Shown: piece by piece, positions 26,860 through 37,151 of the stretch
How the letters are laid out: every line of letters starts with the position of its first letter
How positions within the stretch are numbered: the stretch's first letter is position 1
Assembly (NCBI RefSeq): GCF_044904665.1
Contig: NZ_JADIKM010000004.1
Location: forward strand, 186,001-250,000
From: Dyella_A ginsengisoli
GTDB taxonomy: Bacteria > Pseudomonadota > Gammaproteobacteria > Xanthomonadales > Rhodanobacteraceae
Length of the DNA: 64,000 nt
Reading direction: 5' to 3'
Made by a program: the position numbers and the translations under genes
Notes under the pieces: model-generated
Told to the model about the DNA's origin: nothing
The model's input: the letters and a program-made list of their open reading frames with translations, nothing else
Database searches by the model: none

Positions 26860-29800
26860 TCAGTCCGCCTCGCCGCGATGGCGTGCGTAGGCAATCGGTG
26901 CCGGCACGATCAGGCTGACCCGGGTGCCGCCGGCGTCCCCCGGTTCGATGCCGAGTCGGCCGTGCAGCGCCGCGGCGCGCTCGCGCATGCCGGCGATGCC
27001 CCAGTGGCCGGGTCGCCCGCCGCCGTCGAGCAGCGCCGGGTCGATGCCCTTGCCGTTGTCCTGGATGCACATCGAGAAATCGGTGGGGCCGTAGGACAGG
27101 TGACAGTGGATGGTGCGCGCCTCGGCGTGGCGCACGGCGTTGAGGATCGCCTCGCGCCCCACCTGGTAGATCTCGTCGCCGGCCTCCGGCGCGAGCGGGC
27201 GCACCCGACCCTCGACGATCATGCTGAATTCGATGCCGCACAGTTGGTCGTCGGCCAGCCTGGCCAGCGCGGCGGCCAGATCGAAATGCTTCGGCGCGGC
27301 GGCACGCAGTTCGCCCAGCCGGTCGCGCCCCTCCACCAGGATCTCCTCGGCCTGGTCCAGCGCGCGATCCATCGACAGGCGCGCGGGATGGTCGTCGGCC
27401 AGCTTGCCGGTGGCGGCGTGCACGCGCAGGATCAGCCCCTGCACGCCCTGCAACAGGGTGTCGTGGAGTTCCCGCGCGATGCGCTCGCGCTCGCCGTGGC
27501 GGGCTTCCATCTGCATGCGCAGCAGCGAGCGGATCTGCTCGGTGCGCAAGCGCAGCACCAGCAGCACCAGGCCCACGCCCGCGGCAATGCACAGCAGCAG
27601 GAACCATCCGGTCTGATAGAACGCGGGGCGGATCTCGAACGCCATCTCCGCGCCCTGCATGTTCCACACGCCGTCGTTGTTGCTGGCGATCACGCGGAAG
27701 ATGTAACGGCCCGGACCGAGGTGGGTGTAGCTGACGTCCCGGCGTGTGCCGGCGTCCTGCCAGTCGCTGTCGAATCCCTCGAGCCGGTAGCGGAAATTCA
27801 CCCGCTCGGGCACGGCCAGGCTCAGCGCGGTGTAGTCCACGCGCAGGTTTTCGGTGTCGGGCGGCAGAGTGAACGACGCATCGGGCGCGTAGTGCGTGCC
27901 GTCCGCCACCAGCTCGTGGATGTACACCGGCGGCGGCAGCGTGTTGCGCCGCAGCCGGTCGGGCGCGAGCCACGCCAGGCCGTTGTCGGTGGCGAACCAC
28001 AGACGGCCATCGCTGGCTTCCACGGCAGAGGATGAGCACCAGTTCATCTGCGTGGCGCCGGGCAGGCCGTCGAGGTAGTCGAACAGTTCCGCCCTGGCCA
28101 CATGCGCGGGATCGGCCACAAGCGCGCGCACCTCGGCCGCGGCGATGTGCACCACGCCGTGCAGCTCGTTCAACCACAGGTCGCCCGAGCGTGCGGGGAT
28201 GATGCCGCACACGGTGCCCAGGGGCGGCACGCCGGTCACCGCCACGGTGTGGAAGCGGCCGTGCGAATACATCGCCAGCCCGGTTTCGCCGCCCAACCAC
28301 ATCGGCTCGCCCTGGCCGCGGATGACGCGGATGCGGCCGACGTCCAGCCCGTCGCTCGCGCCGTAGGCATGCAGCACGCCGCCGGCGAGCACGGCCGCGC
28401 GGTTGTCGGTGTAGCCGAACCAGCGCTCGCCCGTTGCGGTGAGAAAGCTCGCGCTGGGCACGCGGGAGAGCATGCCTGGCGGCGTGGCGGGCCGCTCCCA
28501 GCGGCCCTCGTCGTCGATGCGCCAGACGCCGGTGTCGCCGTAGCCCACCCACAGCTGGCCGTCGCCGCCGCTGGACATCACCTCCCATGCCCACTCCCGG
28601 GTGGGGCCGGGGAAATGCACGAAGTAACCGTCGCGCTGGCGCCACACGCCGCCGTCGCCACCCCACCACACGGTGTCGCTGCCGGCCTGCTCGCCGGCAA
28701 AGACGCTGCCCAGCGCGCCGGGCGTGCCCGGCAACTCGCTGGCCGCGGCCAGGCCGGTGGCGATGCGATCGTCGATCCGGTCCACGCCGGTGGCGGTGGT
28801 GCTGCCGACCCACAGCGCGCCGTCATGGTCGGCGACCAGGGTGAAGTTCTGCTGGCTGGAGGGCAGCGCGACCGGTACCAGCTGGCTGTGCCGGAAACGG
28901 TTGAGCCCGCGCAGCGTCGACACCCACACGCTGCCCTCGCGATCTTCCAGCATCAGGCCGATGGCGTCGGAGGTCAGTCCGTCTTTCTGCGAGTAGGTGT
29001 CGACGTCGGGCGCGGTACCGTCGCCCATCCGTTCGGGATGGCGGATGCGCCGGATGCCCCCGCGGTTGAGGGTGATCCACAGGCTGCCGTCGCGATCAAA
29101 CAGAATGTCGCTGATCTGGCCAGCGTCGAGCGCAGGGTCGGTGATAGGTGTCGCCGCGTAGCTGTGCGGGTCGTATCGATCGATGTGGGGGTGGCCCTCG
29201 TCGGCAATCCACACGGTGCCATCGGGGGCCTGCAACATCTTGTGGATGGCGCCGCTTGTGCCGGCCACGCGGCGGAACTGCCTGGCATGCGGCGCCAGCA
29301 CATAGATACCGGCCGTGGTGGTCACCCAGAGGGCACCTTCGCGAGTGGTCAACAGCGCCCACACGCGCGCCCGCGGGATGCCCCGGTCGGGGCCGATGTC
29401 GACCCAGCGGGTACCTTCGCGCACGGCAAGCCCGGCCTGGGTGCCGGCCCAGATTCGACCCTCGCCGTCCTCGGCAAGGGTGAACACCACCGACGGCGGA
29501 ATCTGCTGGCCGCCGAACAACTGCAGATGGCCGTGGGCGTAGTAACCCAGGCCAGAGGGGCGGAACGCGATCCACAGCCCGCCCTCGCGGGTGGCTGCCA
29601 GGGCATAGACGTTGAACGAAGGCAGCGACTGCCCCGCAGGCGGCTTGAGGCTGTCGAAACGCACGCCATCGAAGCGGTACAGGCCGCGCGCGCTGCCGAT
29701 CCAAAGGTATCCGTCGCTGGTCTGCACCAGCGCCGAGATCTGGCTCGGTGCGCCGTCGCGGGCGGTCCAGGCGGTGTGGTGAAGCTGCGCCACGCTGCGG

Positions 29801-29877
29801 TCGCGATCCAGCGCGCCGGCCGGTGCGGCGACCGCCAGAAGGAGAAGGGCCAGCAGCCGTGACAGCCGATTGAGCAT
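26860..29877 (-). CDS. Hybrid-less beta-propeller sensor histidine kinase (Reg_prop - YYY - HisKA_3)
   Basis: A 1005-residue sensor kinase. A signal peptide is followed by a long periplasmic double beta-propeller built of two-component-regulator-propeller repeats (DGYLWIGSARGLYRFDG, GRIWAGTQAGLAV, GALWVTTTAGIYVLAP), a Y_Y_Y domain (RVNFRYRLEGFDSDWQDAG), one membrane helix (GWFLLLCIAAGVGLVLLVL), and a HisKA_3 domain with the phospho-acceptor His805 (ARELHDTLLQ). A HATPase domain follows, with its N box (EAILNAVRHA) and G box (DNGKGID). No response regulator lies beside it, so it is an orphan. A TTG two codons upstream is an alternative start. Confidence 0.92.
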   Translation of the reverse strand: MLNRLSRLLALLLLAVAAPAGALDRDRSVAQLHHTAWTARDGAPSQISALVQTSDGYLWIGSARGLYRFDGVRFDSLKPPAGQSLPSFNVYALAATREGGLWIAFRPSGLGYYAHGHLQLFGGQQIPPSVVFTLAEDGEGRIWAGTQAGLAVREGTRWVDIGPDRGIPRARVWALLTTREGALWVTTTAGIYVLAPHARQFRRVAGTSGAIHKMLQAPDGTVWIADEGHPHIDRYDPHSYAATPITDPALDAGQISDILFDRDGSLWITLNRGGIRRIRHPERMGDGTAPDVDTYSQKDGLTSDAIGLMLEDREGSVWVSTLRGLNRFRHSQLVPVALPSSQQNFTLVADHDGALWVGSTTATGVDRIDDRIATGLAAASELPGTPGALGSVFAGEQAGSDTVWWGGDGGVWRQRDGYFVHFPGPTREWAWEVMSSGGDGQLWVGYGDTGVWRIDDEGRWERPATPPGMLSRVPSASFLTATGERWFGYTDNRAAVLAGGVLHAYGASDGLDVGRIRVIRGQGEPMWLGGETGLAMYSHGRFHTVAVTGVPPLGTVCGIIPARSGDLWLNELHGVVHIAAAEVRALVADPAHVARAELFDYLDGLPGATQMNWCSSSAVEASDGRLWFATDNGLAWLAPDRLRRNTLPPPVYIHELVADGTHYAPDASFTLPPDTENLRVDYTALSLAVPERVNFRYRLEGFDSDWQDAGTRRDVSYTHLGPGRYIFRVIASNNDGVWNMQGAEMAFEIRPAFYQTGWFLLLCIAAGVGLVLLVLRLRTEQIRSLLRMQMEARHGERERIARELHDTLLQGVQGLILRVHAATGKLADDHPARLSMDRALDQAEEILVEGRDRLGELRAAAPKHFDLAAALARLADDQLCGIEFSMIVEGRVRPLAPEAGDEIYQVGREAILNAVRHAEARTIHCHLSYGPTDFSMCIQDNGKGIDPALLDGGGRPGHWGIAGMRERAAALHGRLGIEPGDAGGTRVSLIVPAPIAYARHRGEAD

Positions 29878-30020
29878 CCGCAAATAGTGCCTGAAAGCGT
29901 TGTCAGGCGAGCCCGGGCATTGTCGCGCCCGTGGGTGCGTGATGCCGCGCCGGCGGTCAAAACGCAGGCGGAGCGGAGGATTACACTGCCGCGCAGGCCA
30001 GCGCCCGGGAGGGTCAGTCG

Positions 30021-31145
30021 ATGCAGCAGGCTTCCGTCACGATCCGGTCGGGCGAACTGGTGGCGCTTCGCCTGTTCGATATCGCCTATGCGATCGATCT
30101 GGCCACCGCCGAGACGGCGTGGCTGTCGCATGCCGGCGGCATCGGCCGCCGCGGACGACTGACCACGGCCTCGCCCAAGGCGCTGTCGTTTGGTGTGCCA
30201 CCGCTCGATTTGCCGCTGGAGCCGATGGCGCTGACGCTGGACGGTATCGCCATGAGCGCGCGGGTGAGCGTGCGGCTGTACGACTTCGGCGTGGCTGCCT
30301 TCGCGTTGCACGTGGCCGTGGCGGATGCGGCGTGGCCGGACTTCGTTGCGCGCTTCAATGCGCTCGATCGCGCGGTGGGGCCGGCGTCATCCGACGCGAT
30401 GTGGGTGGCGCTGCGCGACCGGCTTTGCGCAGCGGTGGCGCCGGCGCTGGATCGTCCGGCCGCCGATGCCAGCCTGCAGGAGGATTACCTGCTGGGCATC
30501 GTGCACGCGCTGGACCAGCCGCTGGATGCCGATGCGCTGCGCCTTCGCGTGGATCTGGCCGCGCTGCTCTCGGGCGAGACGCGGGCGTTGTCCGACGGTG
30601 CGCGGCGCGAGCTGCTGGCGCACAGCCATTCCTACTTTGCCGACGACCTCGTGCTGCTGACCTGGGACCGCGCCTTCATTTACGAGCCGCGCGGCGATTC
30701 CGACGTGGCCGACGTGATCGAGGTGGCGAACGCGCAGCTGCTGGAATTCCGCTACTACGACACGCTGCTCGACGACGAGCTGCCACGCATGTACGCCCGC
30801 GTGCAGGCCGCGCGCGGCGCCGGATCGCTGCTGGCGGCACGGCGCTTCGCCCACCTCGCGCGCGGGCTGTACATGCTGGTGGCCGAGGCCACCGAACTGA
30901 CCGAGAAAGTGGACAACGCGCTGCAGGTGACCGAGGACGTCTACCTGGCGCGCGTCTACAGTGCGGCGCTGGGCCTGTTCCGCGTGCCGGCGTTGAGTGC
31001 CTCGGTCGACCGCAAGCTGGCGATCGTGCGCGACACCTACGCCGCGCTGTACGAGGAGGCGTCGAGCCGGCGCTCCGAGTGGCTGGAGATCGCCATCGTG
31101 CTGCTTATCGTGCTGGAGGTGGTGCTCACCCTGCTGCGTTACTAG
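30021..31145 (+). CDS. RMD1/DUF155-like membrane-anchored protein
   Basis: A 374-residue protein with one C-terminal membrane helix (WLEIAIVLLIVLEVVLTLL). The central part (VLLTWDRAFIYEPRGDSDVA, VANAQLLEFRYYDTLLDDEL) and the ending SEWLEIAIVLLIVLEVV resemble the DUF155/RMD1 family of yeast and bacteria, where the C terminus ends in a similar hydrophobic segment. The biochemical role is unknown. GGGAGGG precedes the ATG at 30021. It is divergent from the sensor kinase. Confidence 0.6.
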   Translation: MQQASVTIRSGELVALRLFDIAYAIDLATAETAWLSHAGGIGRRGRLTTASPKALSFGVPPLDLPLEPMALTLDGIAMSARVSVRLYDFGVAAFALHVAVADAAWPDFVARFNALDRAVGPASSDAMWVALRDRLCAAVAPALDRPAADASLQEDYLLGIVHALDQPLDADALRLRVDLAALLSGETRALSDGARRELLAHSHSYFADDLVLLTWDRAFIYEPRGDSDVADVIEVANAQLLEFRYYDTLLDDELPRMYARVQAARGAGSLLAARRFAHLARGLYMLVAEATELTEKVDNALQVTEDVYLARVYSAALGLFRVPALSASVDRKLAIVRDTYAALYEEASSRRSEWLEIAIVLLIVLEVVLTLLRY

Positions 31146-31194
31146 CCGCGGCGCGTACCGCGCTGACTCGTGCACCGCATGTTCCGCCCACGAC

Positions 31195-31216
31195 TGCCGG
31201 CGCATCGTCGCCGGCA
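31195..31216. terminator. Perfect hairpin between convergent genes
   Basis: TGCCGGCG-CATCGT-CGCCGGCA is a perfect 8-bp stem. It lies 50 bases after the RMD1-like gene (plus) and 7 bases past the stop codon of the second TPR-GGDEF gene (minus). No T-tract follows on either strand. Confidence 0.4.
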
Positions 31217-31223
31217 TGACGGT

Positions 31224-32999
31224 TCAGGCTTCGACGAAGCTGCTGTCCGCGGCGTCCGCCACCACGCGATTGCGGCCCGCGCGCTTCGCGCGATACAGCG
31301 CGGCGTCGGCATCGCGGCACAGGCGCTGCAGGTCGTGGCCGGAGGTGGCGGTGGCCGCCACGCCGATGCTGGCGGAGATCGCCACCTCCGCATCATTCAG
31401 CACCATCGGGGAGGCCTCGATCGCCAGGCGGATGCGATCGGCGATGGCGATGGCCTGCTCGCGCGGGCAGTCGTCCAGCAGAATGCCGAACTCCTCGCCG
31501 CCGAGGCGGCCGAACAGGTCGCCGGGGCGAAGATGCTGGCGACATACCTGCACCGCATGCCGCAGCGCGAGATCCCCGATGGCGTGGCCGTGGGTGTCGT
31601 TGATCTGCTTGAAGTGATCCAGGTCGATCCAGATCAGGCAGGCGTGGGCGGAGCGTGTCTCCAGTCCGCGAAGCAGACGATCGCATTCGCCCATGAAATG
31701 CTGGTGATTGAGAGTGCCGGTGAGGGCATCGCGGGATGCCAGGTGCTTGAAGTGGAGCTTCGACCGCAGCGTTCGCGCCAGCCAGACCGCAATGGCGGCG
31801 AGCATGAGCAGCAGCAGCGCGATGTACAGCCGGCTGGTTTCCACGGCCTTGGCGTCGAGGGCACGCTGCAGTTTCAGCACGCTGTTTTGCCTGGCCAGCT
31901 CCTGGGTTTCCAGTTGGTGGGTGAGAACCTGTTGCTGGACCGTTTGATAGGCCAGTGCCTGGGCCGCGGCATCGTCCAGCGCCCCCTGATTCTGGGCGAC
32001 ATATTGCTTGTAATAAGCAAGCGCCGCGGCGGGTTGTCCGCGCCGCTCGGCGAGCCGGTAGAGCAGTTCGTAGATGTCCGTCAGGAATCCGTTGATTTCG
32101 CCGGAGTGAGCATTTGCCAGGACGGCGAGGGCAGTCTGGCGCGCCTCATCGTCGCGGCCGAGTTGTTCGTAGGCCTGGGCGCGCTGCGTCTGCGCCGAGA
32201 GGAGGTGCGGGTAGTAGCGGTTGGCCCGCAGGCTGGGTGCGATGCGATCAAGCAACGCCAGCGCTTTGCCGGGCTGATGTTCCTGCAGGTCCAGCGTGCT
32301 GATGATCAGCTCGGTGGCAGCTGCAATGATGGGTTGCCCGGCTGCCTTGCAGAGGTTGACGGTGTCTCGGAGAGCTGTGCTGGAGGCCGTCAGCTTTTTC
32401 GCGCTGTAGAGCGCGGCCATCTGCTTGAAGCGGGGGTCGCACAGCGTCGTGCCGGTTGGAACGGCGTCTTCCATCATTCGCGCGTACTGCAGCGCCAGAT
32501 CGGTCTGGCCGGCGAAGTTCAGCATCTGGGAGAGATTGGCGAGAACCATGAATCGGGTGGCTTTATTCCGTATCGAGGGCAACTGGATCGTCAACCTGTG
32601 GGCCAGCCGGAAGGCATCCTCGTAGCGGTGGCTGATGGCCAGGTTGCTCAGCAGCACGGCCGAAGCCTTGGCTGCGAGCATGGGATCGCCTGATCGATCG
32701 ATCACTTCCCTGAGCGGCTTCTCCGCCGCCACGTAGTCGCCTTGCAGCGTGGTCTCGAAGGCGTCCAGATAACGCAGGTGCCACTGTTCGGCTGGCGACA
32801 GCGGTGGCGCCTCGCGATGGATCTGCGCCAGTCGCTCGGCGAACTGGCGGTGGTTGCGGATGCGCAGGTGCTCGGTCTCGTCGAGAAAAGCCCCCGGATC
32901 GGTGATCGTTGCCATCGCCGGTGCTGCGGCGACGCATGCGCACAACGCGGCGGCGGCCAGCGCTGCCAGCGACATGGCCCGGCGCTGGCGTGCCCTCAC
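31224..32999 (-). CDS. Membrane TPR-GGDEF diguanylate cyclase, copy B
   Basis: A 591-residue protein from a GTG start at 32999, which gives the signal sequence MRARQRRAMSLAALAAAALC. The start overlaps the stop of a possible small frame (GTGA). An ATG at 32975 is the alternative. The periplasmic part (about 30-390) is built of TPR-like helical pairs. A helical linker, one membrane helix (LYIALLLLMLAAIAVWLA) and a GGDEF domain follow (WIDLDHFKQIND, GRLGGEEFG), with an inhibitory RPGD site five residues ahead. Its GGDEF half is nearly identical to copy A, while the sensor halves differ. It should make c-di-GMP in response to a periplasmic or envelope signal. Confidence 0.9.
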   Translation of the reverse strand: MRARQRRAMSLAALAAAALCACVAAAPAMATITDPGAFLDETEHLRIRNHRQFAERLAQIHREAPPLSPAEQWHLRYLDAFETTLQGDYVAAEKPLREVIDRSGDPMLAAKASAVLLSNLAISHRYEDAFRLAHRLTIQLPSIRNKATRFMVLANLSQMLNFAGQTDLALQYARMMEDAVPTGTTLCDPRFKQMAALYSAKKLTASSTALRDTVNLCKAAGQPIIAAATELIISTLDLQEHQPGKALALLDRIAPSLRANRYYPHLLSAQTQRAQAYEQLGRDDEARQTALAVLANAHSGEINGFLTDIYELLYRLAERRGQPAAALAYYKQYVAQNQGALDDAAAQALAYQTVQQQVLTHQLETQELARQNSVLKLQRALDAKAVETSRLYIALLLLMLAAIAVWLARTLRSKLHFKHLASRDALTGTLNHQHFMGECDRLLRGLETRSAHACLIWIDLDHFKQINDTHGHAIGDLALRHAVQVCRQHLRPGDLFGRLGGEEFGILLDDCPREQAIAIADRIRLAIEASPMVLNDAEVAISASIGVAATATSGHDLQRLCRDADAALYRAKRAGRNRVVADAADSSFVEA

Positions 33000-33142
33000 G
33001 CGTCTGCCCCGTCGATGCAGTCCATGCCCGCCGCGCCCTGCTTGCCAAGACCGTGGCAAGCACCTGGCACCCGCTGGGCGACGCCCGCAGGTAGCGCGGG
33101 CTGCATGGCAACGGGTTCGCCGTGGGGGCAGTCCTCGCTCAT
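32996..33142 (-). CDS. Possible small peptide ahead of TPR-GGDEF copy B
   Basis: A 48-residue frame with its ATG at 33142 begins MSEDCPHGEPVAMQPALPA and contains three cysteines and several glycines. Its TGA overlaps the GTG start of copy B, which would give translational coupling. AGGA lies just before the ATG. It has no recognisable family and the sequence is short. It fills part of the 313-bp gap between the two GGDEF genes and could simply be chance. Confidence 0.25.
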   Translation of the reverse strand: MSEDCPHGEPVAMQPALPAGVAQRVPGACHGLGKQGAAGMDCIDGADA

Positions 33143-33312
33143 GTCCTGTCTGCGGGCGTGGTTCGGCATCGTCGTGGCGGGCGGTGGCGGGCTCACGTTG
33201 TTACCCGCGCCCGGACCCATGCAGGCACGTTGACGGCAGTGGCGAGAAAACATGAAGCGCGTCTGGTGCTGCCATCGATCAGTTCAGGACAGGCACGGCA
33301 ACGGTTTCGGTA
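33143..33312. other. Spacer between the two TPR-GGDEF genes
   Basis: Together with the small frame at 32996-33142 this makes a 313-bp gap between the two GGDEF genes. A longer minus-strand frame (from ATG 33253) joins the small frame but has no ribosome-binding site. No terminator is evident, so read-through from copy A to copy B is possible. Confidence 0.35.
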
Positions 33313-35091
<1,779 letters not shown>

Positions 35092-35113
35092 GGCGGTCCG
35101 GAGGCGTGGTGGA

Positions 35114-35392
35114 CTAGGTCTTGTCCGGGGAGTCAGGACTGGGATTGGGCTCGTCGCCTTCGTCCTGATCGGGATCTTCTTCGCGCTGAGGCATTTGAAC
35201 TCCCTGCATGGCCTGCATGGGCTGCGCCCCGAGCTCAGCCCAAAGCTCCCCTCGCTGGCCGCTCAGGATCGCCATCTTCAGCGCGTCAGACGCAGCGTCG
35301 AGAGCGGCATCGGAGGCCAAGGTTTCCCCGTCGGCATAGCGCAGCGATGCGTCCTTGCCGATGGCCTCAAGCATGTCGATGGTGTCGTGCAT
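35114..35392 (-). CDS. Putative split-borosin precursor peptide (BBD-like leader)
   Basis: A 92-residue small protein with a strong ribosome-binding site (AGGGGGAATTACC) before its ATG. Its helical N-terminal part (IDMLEAIGKDASLRYADGE, then SDALKMAILSGQRGELWAEL) parallels the borosin-binding domain of split borosin precursors such as SonA of Shewanella, including a G-x-D-A-x-L turn and an A-x-(L/M)-x-G-x-x-x-x-L helix. After it comes a possible core (GAQPMQAMQGVQMPQ, 55-69) and an acidic, Pro/Asp-rich tail (about 70-92). It lies 57 bases after the methyltransferase gene. The core residues and any N-methylation are inferred. Confidence 0.72.
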   Translation of the reverse strand: MHDTIDMLEAIGKDASLRYADGETLASDAALDAASDALKMAILSGQRGELWAELGAQPMQAMQGVQMPQREEDPDQDEGDEPNPSPDSPDKT

Positions 35393-35449
35393 GGTAATTC
35401 CCCCTGTGGAATGGATGTTAGCAACGAAGCGTGGGACAAAGTTGAGCGA

Positions 35450-36274
35450 TCAGGCGACTTGCTCCGCGTCCAGTGCGGCCAACCGTGCGGTCAGCTGCGC
35501 ATTGCGCTGAAGCGCCCTGGCCGGCGGCAGAACCACGGTTTCCTCGGCGGGAATGTCCGCGCCGGTGAGTTCGCGCAGCGTCATGCGGCGCACCCGCGGC
35601 TGCTCGATGGGCAGCGTTGCGCAGCGATAGATAAGCAGTTCGTGGTCCAGCGGATAGTCGCGCGCCAGCACCTCGACCAGCAGTTCGCGGTAGGCGACAT
35701 TCTGGTCCGGACGGGCGATCGAAGGGTTTCCCACCACGCCCACCTGCCACAGCACCAGATAGGCCGTGGGGTCGATCCGGCGCTCGTAGAACAGCAGCTG
35801 GCTGGCCTCGAAGTGCTGGCAGCCGAACCGGCCCGGGTCGATGCCGAGATCCGCGTAAAGACAATCCTCGGCCGAGATGCCCGGCTCCATGTGGGCCGGG
35901 AAGCCCTCCGCCCGGGCCGCCTCGATCACCTTGTGCGGCGACCAGGCGAATACGCCTGGGTGGCCATAGAACACGGCGCATACCCGCTTGCCGGCGCGCA
36001 CCTCGGCCATCATCACGGCCACCCACTCGCGGTAGGTCTTCAGTCGCGACTTGCCCTGGGCGTAATAGGGCTGAAGGCTGCGCACATCCGGATGCATGCG
36101 CTCCAGCCAACGCTCGACGATGCCGTCGGACAGGGCGGCGAACACCACGTCGGCCTGCTCGATATGGCTGCGCGCCAGCGGCGTGAGGTGGGAGCCCAGC
36201 GTCATGCCCAGGCCGACGCAGGCGATGCTGCCGCGGGGTGCGGAAATAGTGACGGTGGGCGCGGAAGGAATCAT
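35450..36274 (-). CDS. Borosin-type peptide backbone alpha-N-methyltransferase
   Basis: A 274-residue tetrapyrrole-methylase-fold, SAM-dependent enzyme. Its closest remembered relatives are SonM and the methylase part of OphMA, which methylate backbone amides of RiPP precursors. Diagnostic stretches are SRLKTYREWVAVMMAEVRAG, FYGHPGVFAW, MEPGISAEDCLYADLGIDPG and YPLDHELLIYR. The catalytic-type residues Tyr71, Arg77, Tyr81 and Tyr103 keep the spacing (6, 4, 22) of OphMA Tyr66, Arg72, Tyr76 and Tyr98. It lacks a fused precursor, so it is of split type. No cobalamin genes are nearby, which argues against a corrin methylase. The start at 36274 is near family length; an ATG at 36292 is possible. 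Confidence 0.85.
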   Translation of the reverse strand: MIPSAPTVTISAPRGSIACVGLGMTLGSHLTPLARSHIEQADVVFAALSDGIVERWLERMHPDVRSLQPYYAQGKSRLKTYREWVAVMMAEVRAGKRVCAVFYGHPGVFAWSPHKVIEAARAEGFPAHMEPGISAEDCLYADLGIDPGRFGCQHFEASQLLFYERRIDPTAYLVLWQVGVVGNPSIARPDQNVAYRELLVEVLARDYPLDHELLIYRCATLPIEQPRVRRMTLRELTGADIPAEETVVLPPARALQRNAQLTARLAALDAEQVA

Positions 36275-36360
36275 CCGCCGATGGTAGGGCATCCGTGGCC
36301 GTTGTATAGAGCGGGTGAAGCGGCCCGCGGCACATCTCAGCGGGCGACGGCCGGCCGCCG

Positions 36361-36394
36361 AAACAAAAACGGCGCGCCGTGTCCGGTGCGCCGT
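36361..36394 (-). terminator. Rho-independent terminator after the peroxiredoxin gene
   Basis: On the minus strand the hairpin ACGGCGCACC / GGCGCGCCGT (one mismatched pair) is followed by TTTTTGTTT. It separates the peroxiredoxin gene from the methyltransferase gene and implies that the borosin locus starts its own transcript between about 36275 and 36360. A TATACA on the minus strand at 36308-36303 is a possible -10 element. Confidence 0.75.
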
Positions 36395-36416
36395 CGGGTC
36401 TTGCGTACGGGTGGGC

Positions 36417-36965
36417 TTACTTCGCCTCGAGCGCCTTCACCGCGGCCAGCGTCTCTTCCACGTGCTTGTTCGGATTGAGCGCCGAGTAGACGTGGGTGAT
36501 CTTGCCGCTGGAATCGATCACGTACGAGGTGCGGTCCGACCAGCCCGGGCGCATCAGCAGCGTGGCGTCGTATTCCTTGGCGATGACGGCACCCTTGTCG
36601 GCGGCCACCGGGAACTTGCCGCCGCAGTGTTCGGTTTCCTTGGAGAAGTCCGCCAGCTGGTCGAGATTGCCGGCCGTGACGCCGATCACCGTGGCGTGCA
36701 GCGCCTTGAACTGGTCGATGGCCTGGGAAAACAGGTGGGCCTCCACGTTGCAGCCGGAGGTGTGCGGGGCAGGGAAGAAGTACACCACCACCGGGCCGTT
36801 CTTCAGCGCATCGGCGAGCTTGAAGGTGAAGGGCTTGCCGGCCAGGTAGGCGGGGGCACTGAAGTCGGGCGCCTGGGTGCCCTCCTTGAGCGCGGCAAAG
36901 GCGGGCGAGGCGACGGTGGCGGCGCCCACGAGGGCAAGGGCGGCTAACTTGAGCGAGGACTTCAT
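36417..36965 (-). CDS. Periplasmic Bcp/AhpC-type peroxiredoxin
   Basis: A 182-residue protein with a signal peptide (MKSSLKLAALALVGAATVAS) and AGGAG upstream of the ATG at 36965. The peroxidatic cysteine is in HTSGCNVEAH (Cys72), placed like the Cys of Bcp-type enzymes (TPGCT). A second cysteine at 114 (TEHCGGKFP) may resolve it. The mature domain has the AhpC/TSA fold (PDFSAPAYLAGKPFTF, FPVAADKGAVIAKEYDA). It should reduce peroxides in the periplasm. Its reductant is unknown. It is followed by a terminator. Confidence 0.88.
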   Translation of the reverse strand: MKSSLKLAALALVGAATVASPAFAALKEGTQAPDFSAPAYLAGKPFTFKLADALKNGPVVVYFFPAPHTSGCNVEAHLFSQAIDQFKALHATVIGVTAGNLDQLADFSKETEHCGGKFPVAADKGAVIAKEYDATLLMRPGWSDRTSYVIDSSGKITHVYSALNPNKHVEETLAAVKALEAK

Positions 36966-37096
36966 GGGTGCGGCTCCTGTGGGGGTGTACGAAATTCCCC
37001 GGTTATACGCCACCACGGTGCTTGTGGATGCCGGCTTGTTTGCCGGCGGCCGCAAGCGAGGCTCCCGAGGCGTGTGCCGGCGCCCGACCGTCGCGT

Positions 37097-37130
37097 GGAA
37101 AAAGGAAAGCCCCCGGGCGGGGGCTTTCCT
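37097..37130 (-). terminator. Rho-independent terminator after the Ala/Gly/Ser-rich protein gene
   Basis: A perfect 11-bp stem (GGAAAGCCCCC / GGGGGCTTTCC around 37104-37129) is followed on the minus strand by TTTTT. It lies 22 bases after the stop codon at 37152. Confidence 0.9.
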
Positions 37131-37151
37131 CGGGACAGGCGATGCGACGGA

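Noticed and set aside
35450..36274. Reading the tetrapyrrole-methylase gene as part of cobalamin or sirohaem synthesis
   Set aside because: No cob, cys or hem genes lie nearby, and the residues Tyr71, Arg77, Tyr81 and the FYGHPGVF block fit peptide N-methyltransferases better.
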